Part shown: positions 45,596 through 58,662 of the stretch, piece after piece
Layout: every line of letters begins with the position of its first letter
Position numbering within the stretch: the stretch's first letter is position 1
Assembly: GCA_963277665.1 (NCBI GenBank)
Contig: OY728153.1
Coordinates: 275,564,250-275,628,249, forward strand
DNA: 64,000 nucleotides
DNA from: Viscum album
Taxonomy: Eukaryota > Streptophyta > Magnoliopsida > Santalales > Viscaceae
Direction of reading: 5' to 3'
Notes under the pieces: model-generated
What the model saw: the letters and a program-made list of their open reading frames with translations, nothing else
Database searches by the model: none
What the model was told of the DNA's origin: nothing
Translations under genes and position numbers: made by a program

Positions 45596-48061
45596 TTCTA
45601 GCCCCCTTAAAATTAATTTCTCCCTTAAAATTCATCTAGGTTATAAAAGGATTAATACTTGAAAGTTTCATTCATAGAAACACACATCATAAAAATGAAT
45701 ACTAAAACTTCCTTTAAAAAGGGAAGGTTGAAACCATATCGGTTACCCAAAGTAACTCATAAAAAGATTCCCACATAGAAGAACATTGGTTGGATGTGAA
45801 AACTTAGACATGGAAGAGAAATATTACCATCAAGTTTTGATGTAGAGTGATGGAGAAAAAGGTCAGGAAAAATTTAACAATCAGAAAGCCATAAATCTAT
45901 GATCAACTAAGGGACCTTATGATTCTTTGGAAATAAAAGCACCAGGAAAACATTTTTGGACTAAAGATACTTTTTCCTAAAGTTAATGAATTTTCATGAA
46001 AATATATACTTTCATGATTCTGGGAACCATCACACTTTTTATTTCATTGATCCACTTCACCTCTTTCTCTAAAATGGAAGGTTACTTTTTCATTCATGAA
46101 GTACTAACAAATAATGAGACCCATGATATGACATCCCATTTTTCCTTAGTTACCATCAACACAAGGTAGTTTGAATAGGCTTTCCAATATACATAAATCC
46201 TTATATGGAGAGATAACACTTTAATATTACCAACTTCATCTAAAGTTTAACTTAAACTTTCCCTAAATGGTTAACCTTATAACCCTTCCTAAAGATGAAA
46301 ATACAAAGATTTAGAAATAATGTCATGAAATCATATTAAAGTTGATCCCCCATATATCACCATGTACCACTTAGTTTTCACATTCCAAACATGTTAATAA
46401 CCTCATCATATATTCCCTTGAAACATGGTAACAACCTTAATTACCAAAATCCTTTTGGAAAACATGCATGCTTACTTATTAGAATGATTAATGGATATAT
46501 CCTTTAAATACAAGATGTTGTAAACTTCATCCATGATGATATATAATACTTTTTCAATAATCAGTTATAGGGTAATCCTTACCGTCTAATTTACTTATTA
46601 ATATCCATCATATCTTTATCGAAACATCATTATCTCAATTTCAGGCATTAATTAAGGTTTACCTTCCCTTAATCACCTTTCTATGAAATAACTTTTCTAT
46701 GTCTTCATAACCATTAAACATGTCCTCTTCAATCCTTAATGAAAAAATACTGAAAATACTTATATATTTCATGATTCATATAACATAATCTCTGAATACT
46801 TCATTCATCCAACATTATTCTTAAACCATTACTCATGCTTCATCAACTTATTCCTTAATACCTCTTTACTATAATATGAAATATGAATCATGTATTAAGG
46901 TTCTTAAACATTAATATAATCATTCTTTTTATGATTAATGTATACAATACTGGAAGAACATCACATACCTTTCACATGTCATTTGCGGTCACTTCATTAT
47001 CAGTAGAAAAACCATCACTTGTACCACCTTTCTGATTCTCTTCACGAGCCTTCCACATAGAACGTCAATTTTCATAATACCTATAATTTCCACATATAAA
47101 GTAGTCATCAACTAATAATACCTTAGGAAGGCCAACATTCCCTTCCATTCCATTAACCAAACTCTTCATTTTCCCATGTAGTCACTTTGTTTGTGTCCTT
47201 CTTTTCTATAGTAAAAACACTCTATTGTTCCACTAAGACATTCACTTAGGTGATTATTTCCATATTTTTTACATAAAGAAAATTGAACATTCTTTCCTCC
47301 TTGGTCTCTATTACCTAAAATCTCATTTAAATCCTTCTTTCTATTCCTTGGTGAGTCCGAGAGTTGGTTAAGGTACACGTTGTTAATCATGTTCCGTGAA
47401 AAATTATTGGGAATGATCATAACATCTTTCACTCTAGTGATCATCCCACTTGACTTATCATAAAAAAATCATCCATCACATTCAATATTAATCTAGTTCC
47501 TTCTGGTTCCTACCATTGACTAAAACCAGAAGCATAGTGTGAGTATTACATATCATAGTAGAAAACCACATAGTCATGAAAATAATTACTTATAGGATGT
47601 CTAAATCATGTAACCTTCCTTAATATAATACACCCTAGGTTCATCCTAGGTTATCCATATCCTACTTATATTTAAATACTTCATAATGGTTCATGAAGAG
47701 TTTGTGAATTCCCAATGCATATCCCCTAGGGGTGTCAAACCAAGTGTTTAGAAAGGCCTGTTGTCGTGTACCAAATTACCCTGAGTCAGGCCCAAAACAT
47801 CTTGTTGAAGTTGTTACCCCTAGGTACATATGTTCCAGATCCACATCCACTTGTAGCATCTAGACATGGATTTATTTCTATGAAACCACTCACTCCACCC
47901 TTTACCAAAATTCTAGGACATTTTTCTAAACATTAACTCATCCTTATACTTATCCTTAGAGACATCCCTAGACATATCCTTAGAAGTATACTTAGGGATA
48001 TCACTAAAGTTTCCTCATCCTAGTTTCCAAAGGTTGACTAAAACTTTCCTTTGATACCAAC
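45596..48061 (-). pseudogene. Internal region of the large element with a gag zinc-finger relic
   Basis: Only 2.47 kb. The one recognisable coding remnant is on the minus strand at 47444-47166: a Lys/Arg-rich segment followed by a double knuckle, FSLCKKYGNNHLSECLSG then CFYYRKEGHKQSDYMG. In gypsy gag proteins the second finger is C-x2-C-x4-H-x4-C; here the second and last Cys are Tyr. The element therefore once carried gag but no RT, RNase H or integrase sequence is visible in 45600-47160, which is A/T-rich with only short frames. Confidence 0.65.
48048..48059 (-). promoter_or_regulatory. Primer binding site of the large element
   Basis: Minus strand TGGTATCAAAGG, 10 of 12 matches to the iMet-tRNA site, two bases from the LTR that starts at 48062. 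Confidence 0.75.
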
Positions 48062-51000
48062 TATAGAAACCTAGGATTAAAATACATGGATATTACATCA
48101 TTTTAGATGAATATTCAGTACATTACAAAAATACATGCCATAGGACTGTAATAGTTTAGTGTCTTTGGAAAATTCGAAACAAAATCTTATATCCCAGTGA
48201 AAGATCTTCAACATATCCCATAAATATCTCCACATCTAGTACTTCTACCTAAAACCTTTATTCACAACCTAGGGAAATTAAACATAAGAAAGGGGTGAGA
48301 TCAGATGCTCAGTAAGAGTAAACAAGGGAGACATGTGAGCATACACATGAACATAAGGGTATGATAACGTGATCATAACATTAGGAGATCATAACCTATA
48401 TATAAAAGGTCATAAACATGAGTTATTAGATAAAGATTGGCAGTTCATAAGACATGAAACATAAGGATATAAACATTATGAGCCATGAAATCATAACTAA
48501 GGAATAAGACATATAATTTGTGGCATATATATAAGAATAAAATCCTTTATATCAAGGCTAACAACTTTATAACATGTTAGTCATGGGCTATGACCCATGC
48601 ACTGACTTCGGGATTGGGATAGCAACTAGTGTACCCACTTTCTTTTAGGCTTGGGCTACAACCCATGTACCTTCTTGTTTTCAATCTTGGGCTACAACCA
48701 ATGTAACCTATTTCTTTTAGGCTTGGGCTACAACCCATGTACCTTCTTGTTTTCAGGATTGGACTACAACCTGCGTACCCTCTTTCTTTTAGGCTTGGGC
48801 TATAACCCATACACCCTCTTTCTTTTCAGGCTTGGTCTACAACCCGTACACTCTCTTTCTTTTCAGTCTTGGGCTATAACCCATATACCCTATTTCTTTT
48901 CAGGCTTGGGCTACAACCCATACACCCTCTTTCTTTTCGGGCTTGGTCTATAACCCGTGTACCCTTTGAGCTCATATAAAACTTATCATTACCCAATTCA
49001 TTGGAGGGAGATATAGGTCTTACCCATCTCATAGTAAAATTATTCATACATGATCCATAATATAATAAAACATTCATCATATCATGACCCATAAAAAGAC
49101 ACAGGTTTTATAAACATCAAATCATAACCCATAAAATGAAATGGGTATCATTAATATTTAATCACATAATAACCTATGGAATAGAGATATGTTTCATACA
49201 CATTTCATCAAAGCATAACCTGTGAAATAGAAACAGATTTCATAAACATATAACCCATGAAAGAGAAATAGGTTTCATAAAGACCATGACATTAAGCGTA
49301 ACCCACTCATATAAAGGATATGAATGGAACTTTTAGATCATTTACTAAAAGGGAATGAGTAACATCAATGGATTTCATATAATATGGAAAATAATTTTGA
49401 AATATCTTTCAAAAACATTTCTTGAGGATAATATCCTTTCTTCTTCGAAAAAGGCTTTTTAATACATAAAACCATTTAAAAATCATTTTCTTAAAAAATA
49501 CATTGAGAACTTAAAAAGAAGACATGAAATAATTTTGAAAAAACTTTTTTACTTTAAAATTTATTTTAAAAAACATTTTCTTAAAGATTAAACTTTTAAA
49601 AATGCAAATGAAGCTTCAAATAAATGACGGCGGGTAAATCTGTACATGTCATACGAGGTATAAAGAACATTCCTTTTTCACGGTAAAAAGGTTAGAAAAA
49701 TGTATTGTTAAAAAAGAGACAAGAAATATTACCTTAAAGAGATTGGTAAAAGAAAAAAATGGTAAAAATTTATTTTAAAGCATAGAGGATAATGGTATAA
49801 TATTCTTGGAAACCCTTTTTAGAAAACATAGATTTCCGACCGAAGGGAGGGTAAAGTTGAGATTTCTTAAAAACAATTTCTTAACTATATTTTGGAATAA
49901 AGAGTAGAAAAATTGTGACAATACATGTTTATATCATGTATAAATAGAGGATAATAAAATTTATGAATGTCCTTATGATATGGATCATAAGATTTCATCA
50001 AATGAAGCATAAACATAAACAATCTTGAAAATCGATGAGATTGTCTCAATAAACTCTTATAACTTGGTAACTTGGGATCATACTCTCCATATAAGAAATG
50101 AAATTAAATGAATATTAAAATAAGATTAAAATATTTAGATTCATGATATAACATTTAAAATGGAAGTATATACACCTCTAATAAAGAGTTTAGGTGCATA
50201 ACAAAACATGAGTCTCAAAGATGAGACAAAACTATTTTACCGATTTGGTAACTTTTGAAACTTAAACCCCATGAAATAAGAATAATAAAATGGAAATGTT
50301 AATACCCAAAAATTTAATTATAATATAAATAGAATACAATAATGGGTAGTACATACACCACACAAAAAGTAAAGAGTGGCGAACATAACATGCATCTCAC
50401 GGAAATTAAAAGTGAGATGAAATCCCCTTACCTTGTGTCTTAACTCTCTTCATACTCATTCAAACCACCTATATAATAAATATAAATTTATTATAAATCT
50501 AATATATAACCATATTATTATATGTAATACCATATATGTTTTGATTATTACCTTATATTACCCGCTTGTTAATGATCCTATGTTAAGGTTTCACTTCGGG
50601 TAATATTCGTTTTGTTCTTCGCATGAGTCTTAATTTGTCATATCGTTGGTCATTATATTTATTTAATGATTTAAAGAATGTAAATAGTGATATAAATATC
50701 ATGTATATCCAGTATATGTATATTATAATAATCTATAACATAAAGAGGTATGAAATGTAATACACCATTTATGGAGACAGTAAGCTGTACATACGCATGA
50801 ATGAAGTTTCTGTTTTAATTGTCGTATTGAAAAAAAGAGAATGAAATATAAGTATATGTATATATTTATATATAATATCATTATAGTATAATTATAATAT
50901 TATACATATATCAAATAATTTCACTAAACCCATCCTTCATACATTCCATGTAGTATATGAACGAATCATATCGCTTTGAGGGGGCAGTAGTCCACATTTC

Positions 51001-52918
51001 CTCAAACGAAATTACCGTAATTATAGAAAATGGAAAGTAAAAAAGACGTGTGTTGAAAAAGTAATATAGAAGATTAAAGACATAATAAATATAATATATA
51101 ACATATATAAATAGTGTTTCCATCATAATGACCACCAAGATTGGTGGTAAAGGAGAAATGAATAATCATCGTTTCGTGAGGCAGTAGTTCACTGTATATA
51201 GAAACAGTATGTTCGATATCCATTAGATGGAAGGTGTGTCTAAGTGTAGGTAAAAAAATTAGCATAAAAAATCCCAATATATAGAGAATATTTTTTTTCA
51301 CACAAAAATTGAATAAAGAGAGTGGAGGGGGTGAGGGAGGAAAATAAAGGAAAAGAGTTTGAGAGAAGACATTACCTCTAAATCGGGTAACTCCTTTTGG
51401 ATTGTGCCAAAAGGATTCATTGAGAGGAATTATTACCAAAGTGAGGATTAAAGGTAAAAGGGATGATTTTTGGGAAGTTTATTTTTCATGTATTGGACGA
51501 ACTTAATAGGTTTGAGAGGTGTGAGGAATGGGTAGAGGTTGTGGCCTTTTATAGGGAAGGAAAAGGCCTCACTTGGAATTTTTGGAAATGAGTTAGGTGT
51601 GCACATGTTATTACCTAAAAAAAGTCATACCAAACCAAAAAAACTCAATAATGGGAGTTTTATGGATGAAATATGGAAATAAAATGAGTGTTCGACAAGT
51701 TTCTAGGTCGTTTTGGGTCTTATATTTAAGGTTTATTACTTTATTAACCTAATTTTCCTCTTAACCGATGTAATTAATTTTAATCACTTTCACTAATATT
51801 TTTGGTAAAAAATATAGTTTAACTTATTATAAATTATACATTATTATGATTCCAAATATGTAATCCATTTTTCTAAATTATAATCACATATGTCGCATAA
51901 ATTAATTTAAAATTAATCCCAATGACGAGACAACACTGCGGGTTTTTAAAGTAAAAACGTCCAAAAGTTTGATAAGTTTTTATATCCAATTTCAATGTGA
52001 AATTGGTTAAAATAACCTAAATTGAATTAATTGGTAAAAATATTATCTAAATAAACTATTAAATCAATTAAAAGTATAATTTATTCTTATAAATAAATTA
52101 AATGAAAAAACAGTTTTGAATTAAAATCCAGTATTTTTAACTATTCATTAAAAGATGAAACCTTTCATAAAAATACCAAAAATTTATCCTAACCTAATTT
52201 TTATCTCTTGATTCAAAATATGAAGTTTATTTTGACATATTAAATCTATAAAAGTTCCAAAAATTGTATTTAAAAAGGGTTTTCCATAAAAAGTCGGTAA
52301 AAATGCCTTAATAAAAATATAGGGTTTTAAGCATAAAATTAGGTTTGTTCTTATATTCTATCTATAGAATCTATTGTATGAATATAAAAAATATTTTATT
52401 AAATATATAAAATATGTATTATATTAATATAACTTACCAATTGTAATTATTTTAATTTACTAGGTTAAAATAGCTTTGTGACTATAATAATATTTTCCTT
52501 TATATTCAATCAGTTTTAATATTCATTAATTGTTAATCTATGAAAATATCTTATATTTTTTTACACCACATATTTTCATAATTTAGTTAATACTATTCAT
52601 ATCCATAAACTTAATGGCTAGGTTATATCTCATTATAATAATATTTTTAATATTATATTATTGTTAGGTAGCACTTAGTCTTGCGTGTTACGCAAGCCAT
52701 CAAGGAAGGTCTATCTTGCATGAAATGTACGCTAACCTTATTGTTCTGTGTAACGTATGCCAAGTTGGGATTGCATGTAACATACACCAAGTTGGATCCA
52801 TGTTAAATGAATGTTTGATTTAGTGAAAATCTATTTTCAGTGTTGCGTGAAGTGAAAAAAATATCAAAAGATTAATTTAATTTTAAAAAAATAATTCAAA
52901 AAATCTCAGGGTGTTACA
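48062..52918 (-). mobile_element. Large element 5' LTR, uninterrupted
   Basis: 4857 bp, the intact reference for the split LTR on the left. Contains the 36-bp tandem array near 48580-48965 and a minus-strand TATA box at 51547-51553. The uninterrupted CTTAACCGATGTAATT near 51770 shows the site where the Athila-like element entered the other copy. Confidence 0.9.
48580..48965 (+). repeat. 36-bp tandem repeat in the large element 5' LTR
   Basis: Same array as 32613-32999, about eleven units. Corresponding units of the two LTRs differ at individual positions. Confidence 0.9.
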
Positions 52919-52923
52919 TGTCA

Positions 52924-53398
52924 TGTAACTCAGTTTCTGTATATCCAAGTCACATGCCTGGGGCTTCAGTGTGTTGACTTGACCAGACTACATGGTGTTT
53001 ACTTTCCAATTACACACCATGTATCTTCTTGTCATGTGCCAGGTTGACCTGGTCAACATGTCGTGTGCAATAAAAGAACCACATGTAATTAATTACCTAG
53101 CGCATCTAGATACATTGCACATTGGTATACAATGTGTGATCCATCCGTACACCGTGTAATCCAGTTTTACCAGCCAATGATTTGGCACTTCCCGATGGAA
53201 TCTCTAGCCATTCTTCATTTGTTATTAAGACTTTAAGAAAATGAAACACTGAACGAACATGATTAATATGTCGATAACATGTTAATTCAAATAAGATTAA
53301 AGAACGAATAACATGAAATAAAATCTTACCAAAATTGTGTATATATCAACAATAAAATAAATAAATTTAAATTTAAACATGACCGCTCTGATACCACT
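52924..53398 (-). other. Copia-2 5' leader, primer-site-proximal part
   Basis: Continuation of the leader from 32096 (the junction is restored when the large element is removed). Rich in ACAC/GTGT words such as TACACCGTGTAA, with homologous words at 60760-61050 in Copia-3. Confidence 0.75.
53385..53396 (-). promoter_or_regulatory. Copia-2 primer binding site
   Basis: Minus strand TGGTATCAGAGC, a perfect 12-base iMet-tRNA site, two bases from the LTR. Confidence 0.9.
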
Positions 53399-55262
53399 TG
53401 TTTGTTTCGGGCACAAAAGAAGCATGCATTGGTGGGTGATATATTAAAATTTCTTTTAATAATTGTTTCCTGAAACCAAGAGTGAGGACCTTGCATGTCA
53501 AATTTATAATTAATTTATTTAATATCTAAAGAAATAAATACTTGGTCCCAAGAACTTTCTTCGTTGATGATTTTTGATCATCCGAAAAGGCCCTTTTTAG
53601 ATTTCGTTCATTGCACTTGTGAGGATCCAAGGGTAGAATCCCTCTAGAGGTGATCCACACATGCTTCAATGGTCTCTGAACAACACCACTCATTCTCCGA
53701 GTGCTAGAATGGTGAATTGAATGACTTTCACTATTCGTTCTTAATCAATCATTCTTCAGTATTAAATAAATTCTCTCTTAGGGTTTCTCATTCTTGAGAG
53801 GGAGAGAGGAGGAGGAGTCGAGAGAGAATTCATTGTGTGAAAAAATTCTCTATTCCCAAACTTGGAATTAGTTTCAAATGAATTACACAATAGATGTAGC
53901 TGTCTATTTATAGAGCTGGGATTTCAGTTACAAAATTTAATTACATAATAACCATTAAATATAATTATAACCATTAATTAAATCCCATTCCACATAATAA
54001 CAATAAAAATATTATTATTTTTTGGTGTCCCAACTTGCACAAAATGGATAAATAAAATTTACCAAATCATAAATAATTATTTTATCACCAAACACGGTCT
54101 TGGTTCATTCAAACTCCTCTTATATTTATTGAACACCCAAATAAATATTTTATTCACAAAATAGTAAATAAATATTTATTAAATATTAAATAAAATAAAT
54201 AAATATATTTTATTCACAATCTGATGAATAAATATTTATTTAATTTATGCGATCAATATAAATTAAATAAAATTATTCCTCATTCTAGATAATAATATTT
54301 ATTCCATTAATTAAATTCAAATAGAATTTAATGAAGACCACTAGGAACACTTAGTATGTGACCCTCTAGGATTCTTTATCATTAACATTAGGTGGGCTTG
54401 CCTAAAGTCCAAGATTAATGTCTAGTAGTGGGTCAAGGAACACAAGATAAAGAACTTAAAGTCACAATGATGAAAACCATATATGAATGCTCACTATGTA
54501 ATATAATAACTTTGTCACATAATCTCATCAAGTATGTTGTATGACAGTGTCATCAACCTATATGCTTGATACATTATTCTTTGACTATCTAAAATAAACT
54601 TGTTATTACACCATGACCATGGAATTTAGGGAGAAAAATCTATTTTAATCAAAGGGCCAAGATATCCACTTTCATAAATATGGAAGGGAAAAATACTTTC
54701 TTGACTTCCATTAATTACAGGTCATTCGTGATGCACCCAACATACCCTACTTCCTACCAACATATGGTGTGACAGTTTTCATCATAAAATCTAAGTGCAC
54801 GAGTTGTGACATGCATTAATGATAATATTAAAGTCTAAGGACCATTACACACACTTGTAGATAGGAATATCTGATGACACAAAAACATGTAGAATTTCTT
54901 TTGGTGGGTCTGTTCTCATAATATCCCATCTAAGAGATTACCAAGTGAAAAATTCATGAGAATAATTCTCATCTTCTTATGAGTACTTGCACCTAATAGT
55001 CTATATACTATGCGTCCCATCATAGTATGTTATCTAACCGTAGAACTATATTAAGAAAATTGTCACTACACTTCAAGATTTTCATCGTAGCGGGGAACTA
55101 CTATGACCTTATCAATGCGACAAATACTCTAGGACATTATTTCATTATGGTCATGCAGAAGAATGAACAATATGTAATAATATGTTTAATTTAATATTTA
55201 ATACATCAAATATTAATGTAATAAAAGTATAAATAGTTGGTTCTGGGACACCAACTCTAACA
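53399..55262 (-). mobile_element. Copia-2 5' LTR
   Basis: 1864 bp, starts TGTTTGTTTC and ends CTCTAACA on the plus strand. Minus-strand TATA box TATAAATA at 53905-53912. Followed by the target duplication CACAC. An inverted copy of the same family is at 58663-60528. Confidence 0.92.
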
Positions 55263-55267
55263 CACAC

Positions 55268-58200
55268 GCCTCCATAATGGGGTTTTCAATTATACTCATT
55301 CCTTTTATTTTTTGAGGATTTCTATCCCTAGAGACAATTGGTCTTCCACGCTTTAGGTGTGTTTTTGAGATTTCTATAACATCATTATGTAATTTTGTTT
55401 TTAGGACATCAATTCTAGACATTGCATTTATAGCCAGTACGTGTGATTTAGTCATGCCCTTTGAATCAGTAAATGCATCAGGAAATTGATTTGATAGTTC
55501 TTGAAAATGTATAATCTTTTTAACTTCCAACTCACAATGTCAGGTAGGAGGATCGAGAAAAGATAACATTTTCAAATTCCAAGATATCTTCTATCTTTGT
55601 TTCTTTTCTCCCCATAATTATGAGAATACTTCTTCATTGAAGTGATAATCAGCAAAAAGTGTTGTAAATACATCATAGGTTTTTAGTTCAAGATATCTGA
55701 TGATGGATTAGGATTCATATCCTACATATATTCCCAACCTCTATTGAGGTCCCATCTTTGTATGTTGTGAGGGAGAAATTAGTACATATACTGCACAACC
55801 AAATATTCTTAAGTGGGTGATGTCCGGCTCTTTCCCAAAATACAATTGGAGTGGAGAGTGCTTATGATATGCACTTGTTCTGATGTAAATTAATGTTGGG
55901 ACATGAAATATTTCATGACCCCATATGAAGCTCAGAAGATTTTTTCTCATTATTAATTGTTTAGAAATAAATTGGAGGCATTTTATCAGTGATTCAACTA
56001 AACCATTTTGTGTATGGACATGGGAGACTGGATGCTCCACAATAATACCAATTTCCATAAAACAATAATTGAAATATCAAGAGTTAAATTCTCCCACATT
56101 ATCGAGTCTTACTTTATTGATGACATAATCAGGGAATTGTGGTCTCAATTTAATTATTTGAGCAAGAAATTGTGAAAATGGTACATTGTGTGTTGAGAGA
56201 AAACATACGCGTGACCATCTTCTAGATAAAAAAATTAATACCATAAAATATTGAAATGGACCACATGATGGATGAATTGGTCCACATATATACCCTTGAA
56301 TTAATTCAAGAAATTCTTGAATTTAGGCCTTAATTTTAGTTAGTTATGGTCTCATAATTACCTTTCCAAGAAAACAAGTCTCACATGGAATTTTTCTTAG
56401 TGAAGAGTTCCTATGGACCTTTATTGAATGTCCTTGAGAACGTTCAATTATTTTTCGCAACATTCCTAAACCAGGATAACCTAATCGACCATGCCACAAA
56501 TTAATGATTTATGGTCCATTTTTTACTACCATATGTGTTTCGATTGCAATTTTTTTTTGAAGAAGAAGTTTTGATTGCACTTATATATGTATAATGTAAT
56601 CTAGATGATAATTTTGGTTGTTTTTTAGTACATGACTCTTAATGGATTTATTAATGTCAATACACATGTAATTTTCATTTCTCTTAGATATAGTTTAAGT
56701 ATCATACCCATGATATTATATATAATTGAAACTTAATAAGTTTATTTTGTATTTTGGGAAGAACAACACATCTGTTATAAAAAATTATACAATTGTTCTT
56801 GTTGGTTTAAGATTAGAAAAATATTTTTTATTCTTAAGAATTGTGTGCGTTGTTTCACTATTCGGTATGAAAATATCTGTCCCATTTATGAAATCCATTT
56901 CAATGCTTCAAAGTAAATAAAATAATATCATAAGAAACACCTTGTGAAATTCAAATAATACAATATCCAAAATATAAAGCATATAGAAAAAAAACAACAT
57001 ATCATATATCATAAATACTATAATTTATCTGAATTATTTTCATCTATGATATCATAAAATTCACAAGTAAAATCACCCACTTTTAGGTAAGTGAAATCAT
57101 CATTTGATGGCTTGCGATTCTTAGTAAAATTCACCCCCTTTTCATTCCATTTTTAGGATGTTTCAGAAAAGTGTGGTTCATTCTTCTTTGCTTTAAGATA
57201 TACTTTATAGAGATTACAAAGATGCTCTGGGGTTCGAAAAACTCAAGACCAATGTCCCTTATAAGAACACCTATAGTAGGAATATTTAGGATTCCTCAGA
57301 GTGCTGGAGATGATATTTCTTTGATTTTGATATTCATTTTGAGCAGACCTAGGGTTACGACCACATCCTCGACCACAATTGACACCAAAACCACACCCAC
57401 CATGAGAATTATGTCCCTGAATTCTTCTGTGATTATTTTCATGAAATATAGAATTTACTTCAGGAAATTCTATTGCTGAACCAGTAGGATGAGACTGATG
57501 TTTTTTAACTAAAATATCACTATTCTTCTTTTCTACAAGTAATGATGATATGAGATAAGAATATTTGATATATCCTCACAAGCGATATTTCTATTGTAGG
57601 GTGACATGAGATGCATGAAATGTCTTGTCTTTATTTTCAATCATATCGACATCCGTAATCCCAATACCACAATAATTTAGTTGTGATACAATTATATACA
57701 TGTAAAAATTGTAATCACTAACCCTTTTATAGTCTTTTAAGTGTAAAACATTTCATTCATCATGGGTCACTGGAAGAACAACATCCTTTTGATGATCACA
57801 ACTCTCTTTAAAACTCTTATAGAGCTTACATGGATCTCTTTCCATTAGGTATTCACATTTTAAATCCTCATCGAGATGTCTTATGAGAAATATCATCATC
57901 TTTTCTTTATTTTGGAGGGTTTGTGAATTATTTTCTTTAATTGTTTCCATGAGATCCATTGATTTGAGATGCATTTCAACATCCATCCTCCACAACATGC
58001 AATTATTTCTGGTAATATCAAGAGTAATGAATTTGAGTTCCATGATATTTTACATGATGATAACTAGGAGAGAGAGAAAAAACTTTATTATTATTCAAAA
58101 TAAGAATACAACAATAATTTACATTTGGGTTAAATAAAATAAAATGATATAAAAAAATTAAAATTAATATCATCATTTAATATTATATATATATCCCAAC

Positions 58201-58582
58201 TTAATCAGTTAATAAATATTTCATGTGGGATTTTTAAATAAATAAATCAATATATCACATTACTCATTTAAAACTTTCTTACTTGTACTGATATATTAAT
58301 AAGACTGTCCAATCAGGTGGTGTAAAATAAATAAATTAAAACCGTATGAACATGAAACAACCCAAACCTTTATAACAATAATTAAATAAACCACACAAAC
58401 CATCTAATCCGGTGGTAAATAAATAATATTATATAAATAATGAGAACCATCCAACTAGGAAGTGAAAAACAAGGTTTAATAAGAAAAGAATAAATAATTA
58501 GAATCGTCCAACCATATGATTAGAATAAGGTTTAAAATAAAAATACACCTTTCTCCTTCTTTGAGCATTCATGCTAATAACA
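55268..58582 (-). pseudogene. Copia-1 gag and pol, 5' half: gag, zinc knuckle, integrase
   Basis: Minus strand. Gag begins at the ATG at 58043 (MELKFITLDITRNNCMLWRM) with a DUF4219/UBN2-like core (LIRHLDEDLKCEYLM, then DPCKLYKSFKES) and continues with stops. A knuckle relic near 57280-57220 reads YYRCSYKGHWS then a stop, with the first Cys changed to Tyr. The protease is not resolved. Integrase: 56058-55741 has VSHVHTQNGLVESLIKCLQ, with the catalytic Glu of NGxxES present, and YFGKEPDITHLRIFGCAVY. The last piece (55530-55268) has QFPDAFTDSKGMTKSH and KRGRPIVSRDRNP and stops where Copia-2 entered; the gene resumes at 14519. The 540 bp before gag (58044-58582) is leader. The primer site next to 58582 is degenerate. 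Confidence 0.85.
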
Positions 58583-58662
58583 TGTTAAGATTTTTTTTGA
58601 AAGAATTAAAAGTAGAATAGCAGAGAAAGATGAGGAGAAAGGGAGAACATGAATATTATTAA
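58583..58662 (-). mobile_element. Copia-1 5' LTR, inner 80 bp
   Basis: TGTTAAGA followed by T-rich sequence and AAAGTAGAATAGCAGAGAAA, matching 2203-2279. Cut at 58662 by Copia-3; the last five bases are ATTAA, the expected Copia-3 target duplication, whose partner is outside the window. Confidence 0.65.

Larger units (their letters stand above)
32097..52918 (-). mobile_element. Large non-autonomous gypsy-like element (gag relic only, 4.85-kb LTRs)
   Basis: LTRs: left 32097-35794 plus 44449-45595 (4845 bp, interrupted by the Athila-like element), right 48062-52918 (4857 bp). The target duplication TGTCA is at 32092-32096 and 52919-52923. On the minus strand the LTR starts TGTAACACCCTGAG and ends CTATA. 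Primer site 48048-48059 next to the 5' LTR; polypurine tract TTTTAAGGGGGCTAGAA on the minus strand at 45596-45612. The 2.47-kb internal region has only a gag-like zinc-finger relic and no pol. The structure is that of a TR-GAG or LARD-type element, mobilised in trans by an autonomous relative (inference). Confidence 0.88.
14525..55262 (-). mobile_element. Copia-2: Angela-like Copia element carrying three nested insertions
   Basis: LTRs are 14525-14548 plus 24787-26622 (left, split) and 53399-55262 (right), 1860 and 1864 bp. The target duplication CACAC is at 14520-14524 and 55263-55267, inside the pol gene of Copia-1. The 5' LTR is the right one (primer site 53385-53396, on its internal side), and the polypurine tract (AAGTGGGAGTT on the minus strand) adjoins the left LTR at 26623. 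Without its guests the element is about 9.7 kb. The left LTR ends carry TA where TG and CA are expected, a sign of age. Long LTRs and the RT sequence suggest the Angela lineage. Confidence 0.9.
2203..58662 (-). mobile_element. Copia-1: Ty1/Copia retrotransposon, host of all later insertions
   Basis: Minus-strand Copia element recognisable from gag (58043), zinc knuckle region, integrase (55741-56058), reverse transcriptase (13633-14037) and RNase H remains. LTR about 340 bp. After removing the insertions (2280-12386 in the 3' LTR, 14525-55262 in pol) the internal region is about 5.2 kb, normal for Copia. A polypurine stretch on the minus strand (plus 12671-12686) lies next to the 3' LTR, which ends GCCACA at 12670. 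The 5' LTR is cut at 58662 by Copia-3 and its outer part must lie beyond the window. It is an inactive copy with multiple stops and frameshifts. Confidence 0.75.

Noticed and set aside
56726..57479. Plus-strand ORFs in the Copia-1 gag region
   Set aside because: Antisense to gag and integrase frames of Copia-1; no motif.
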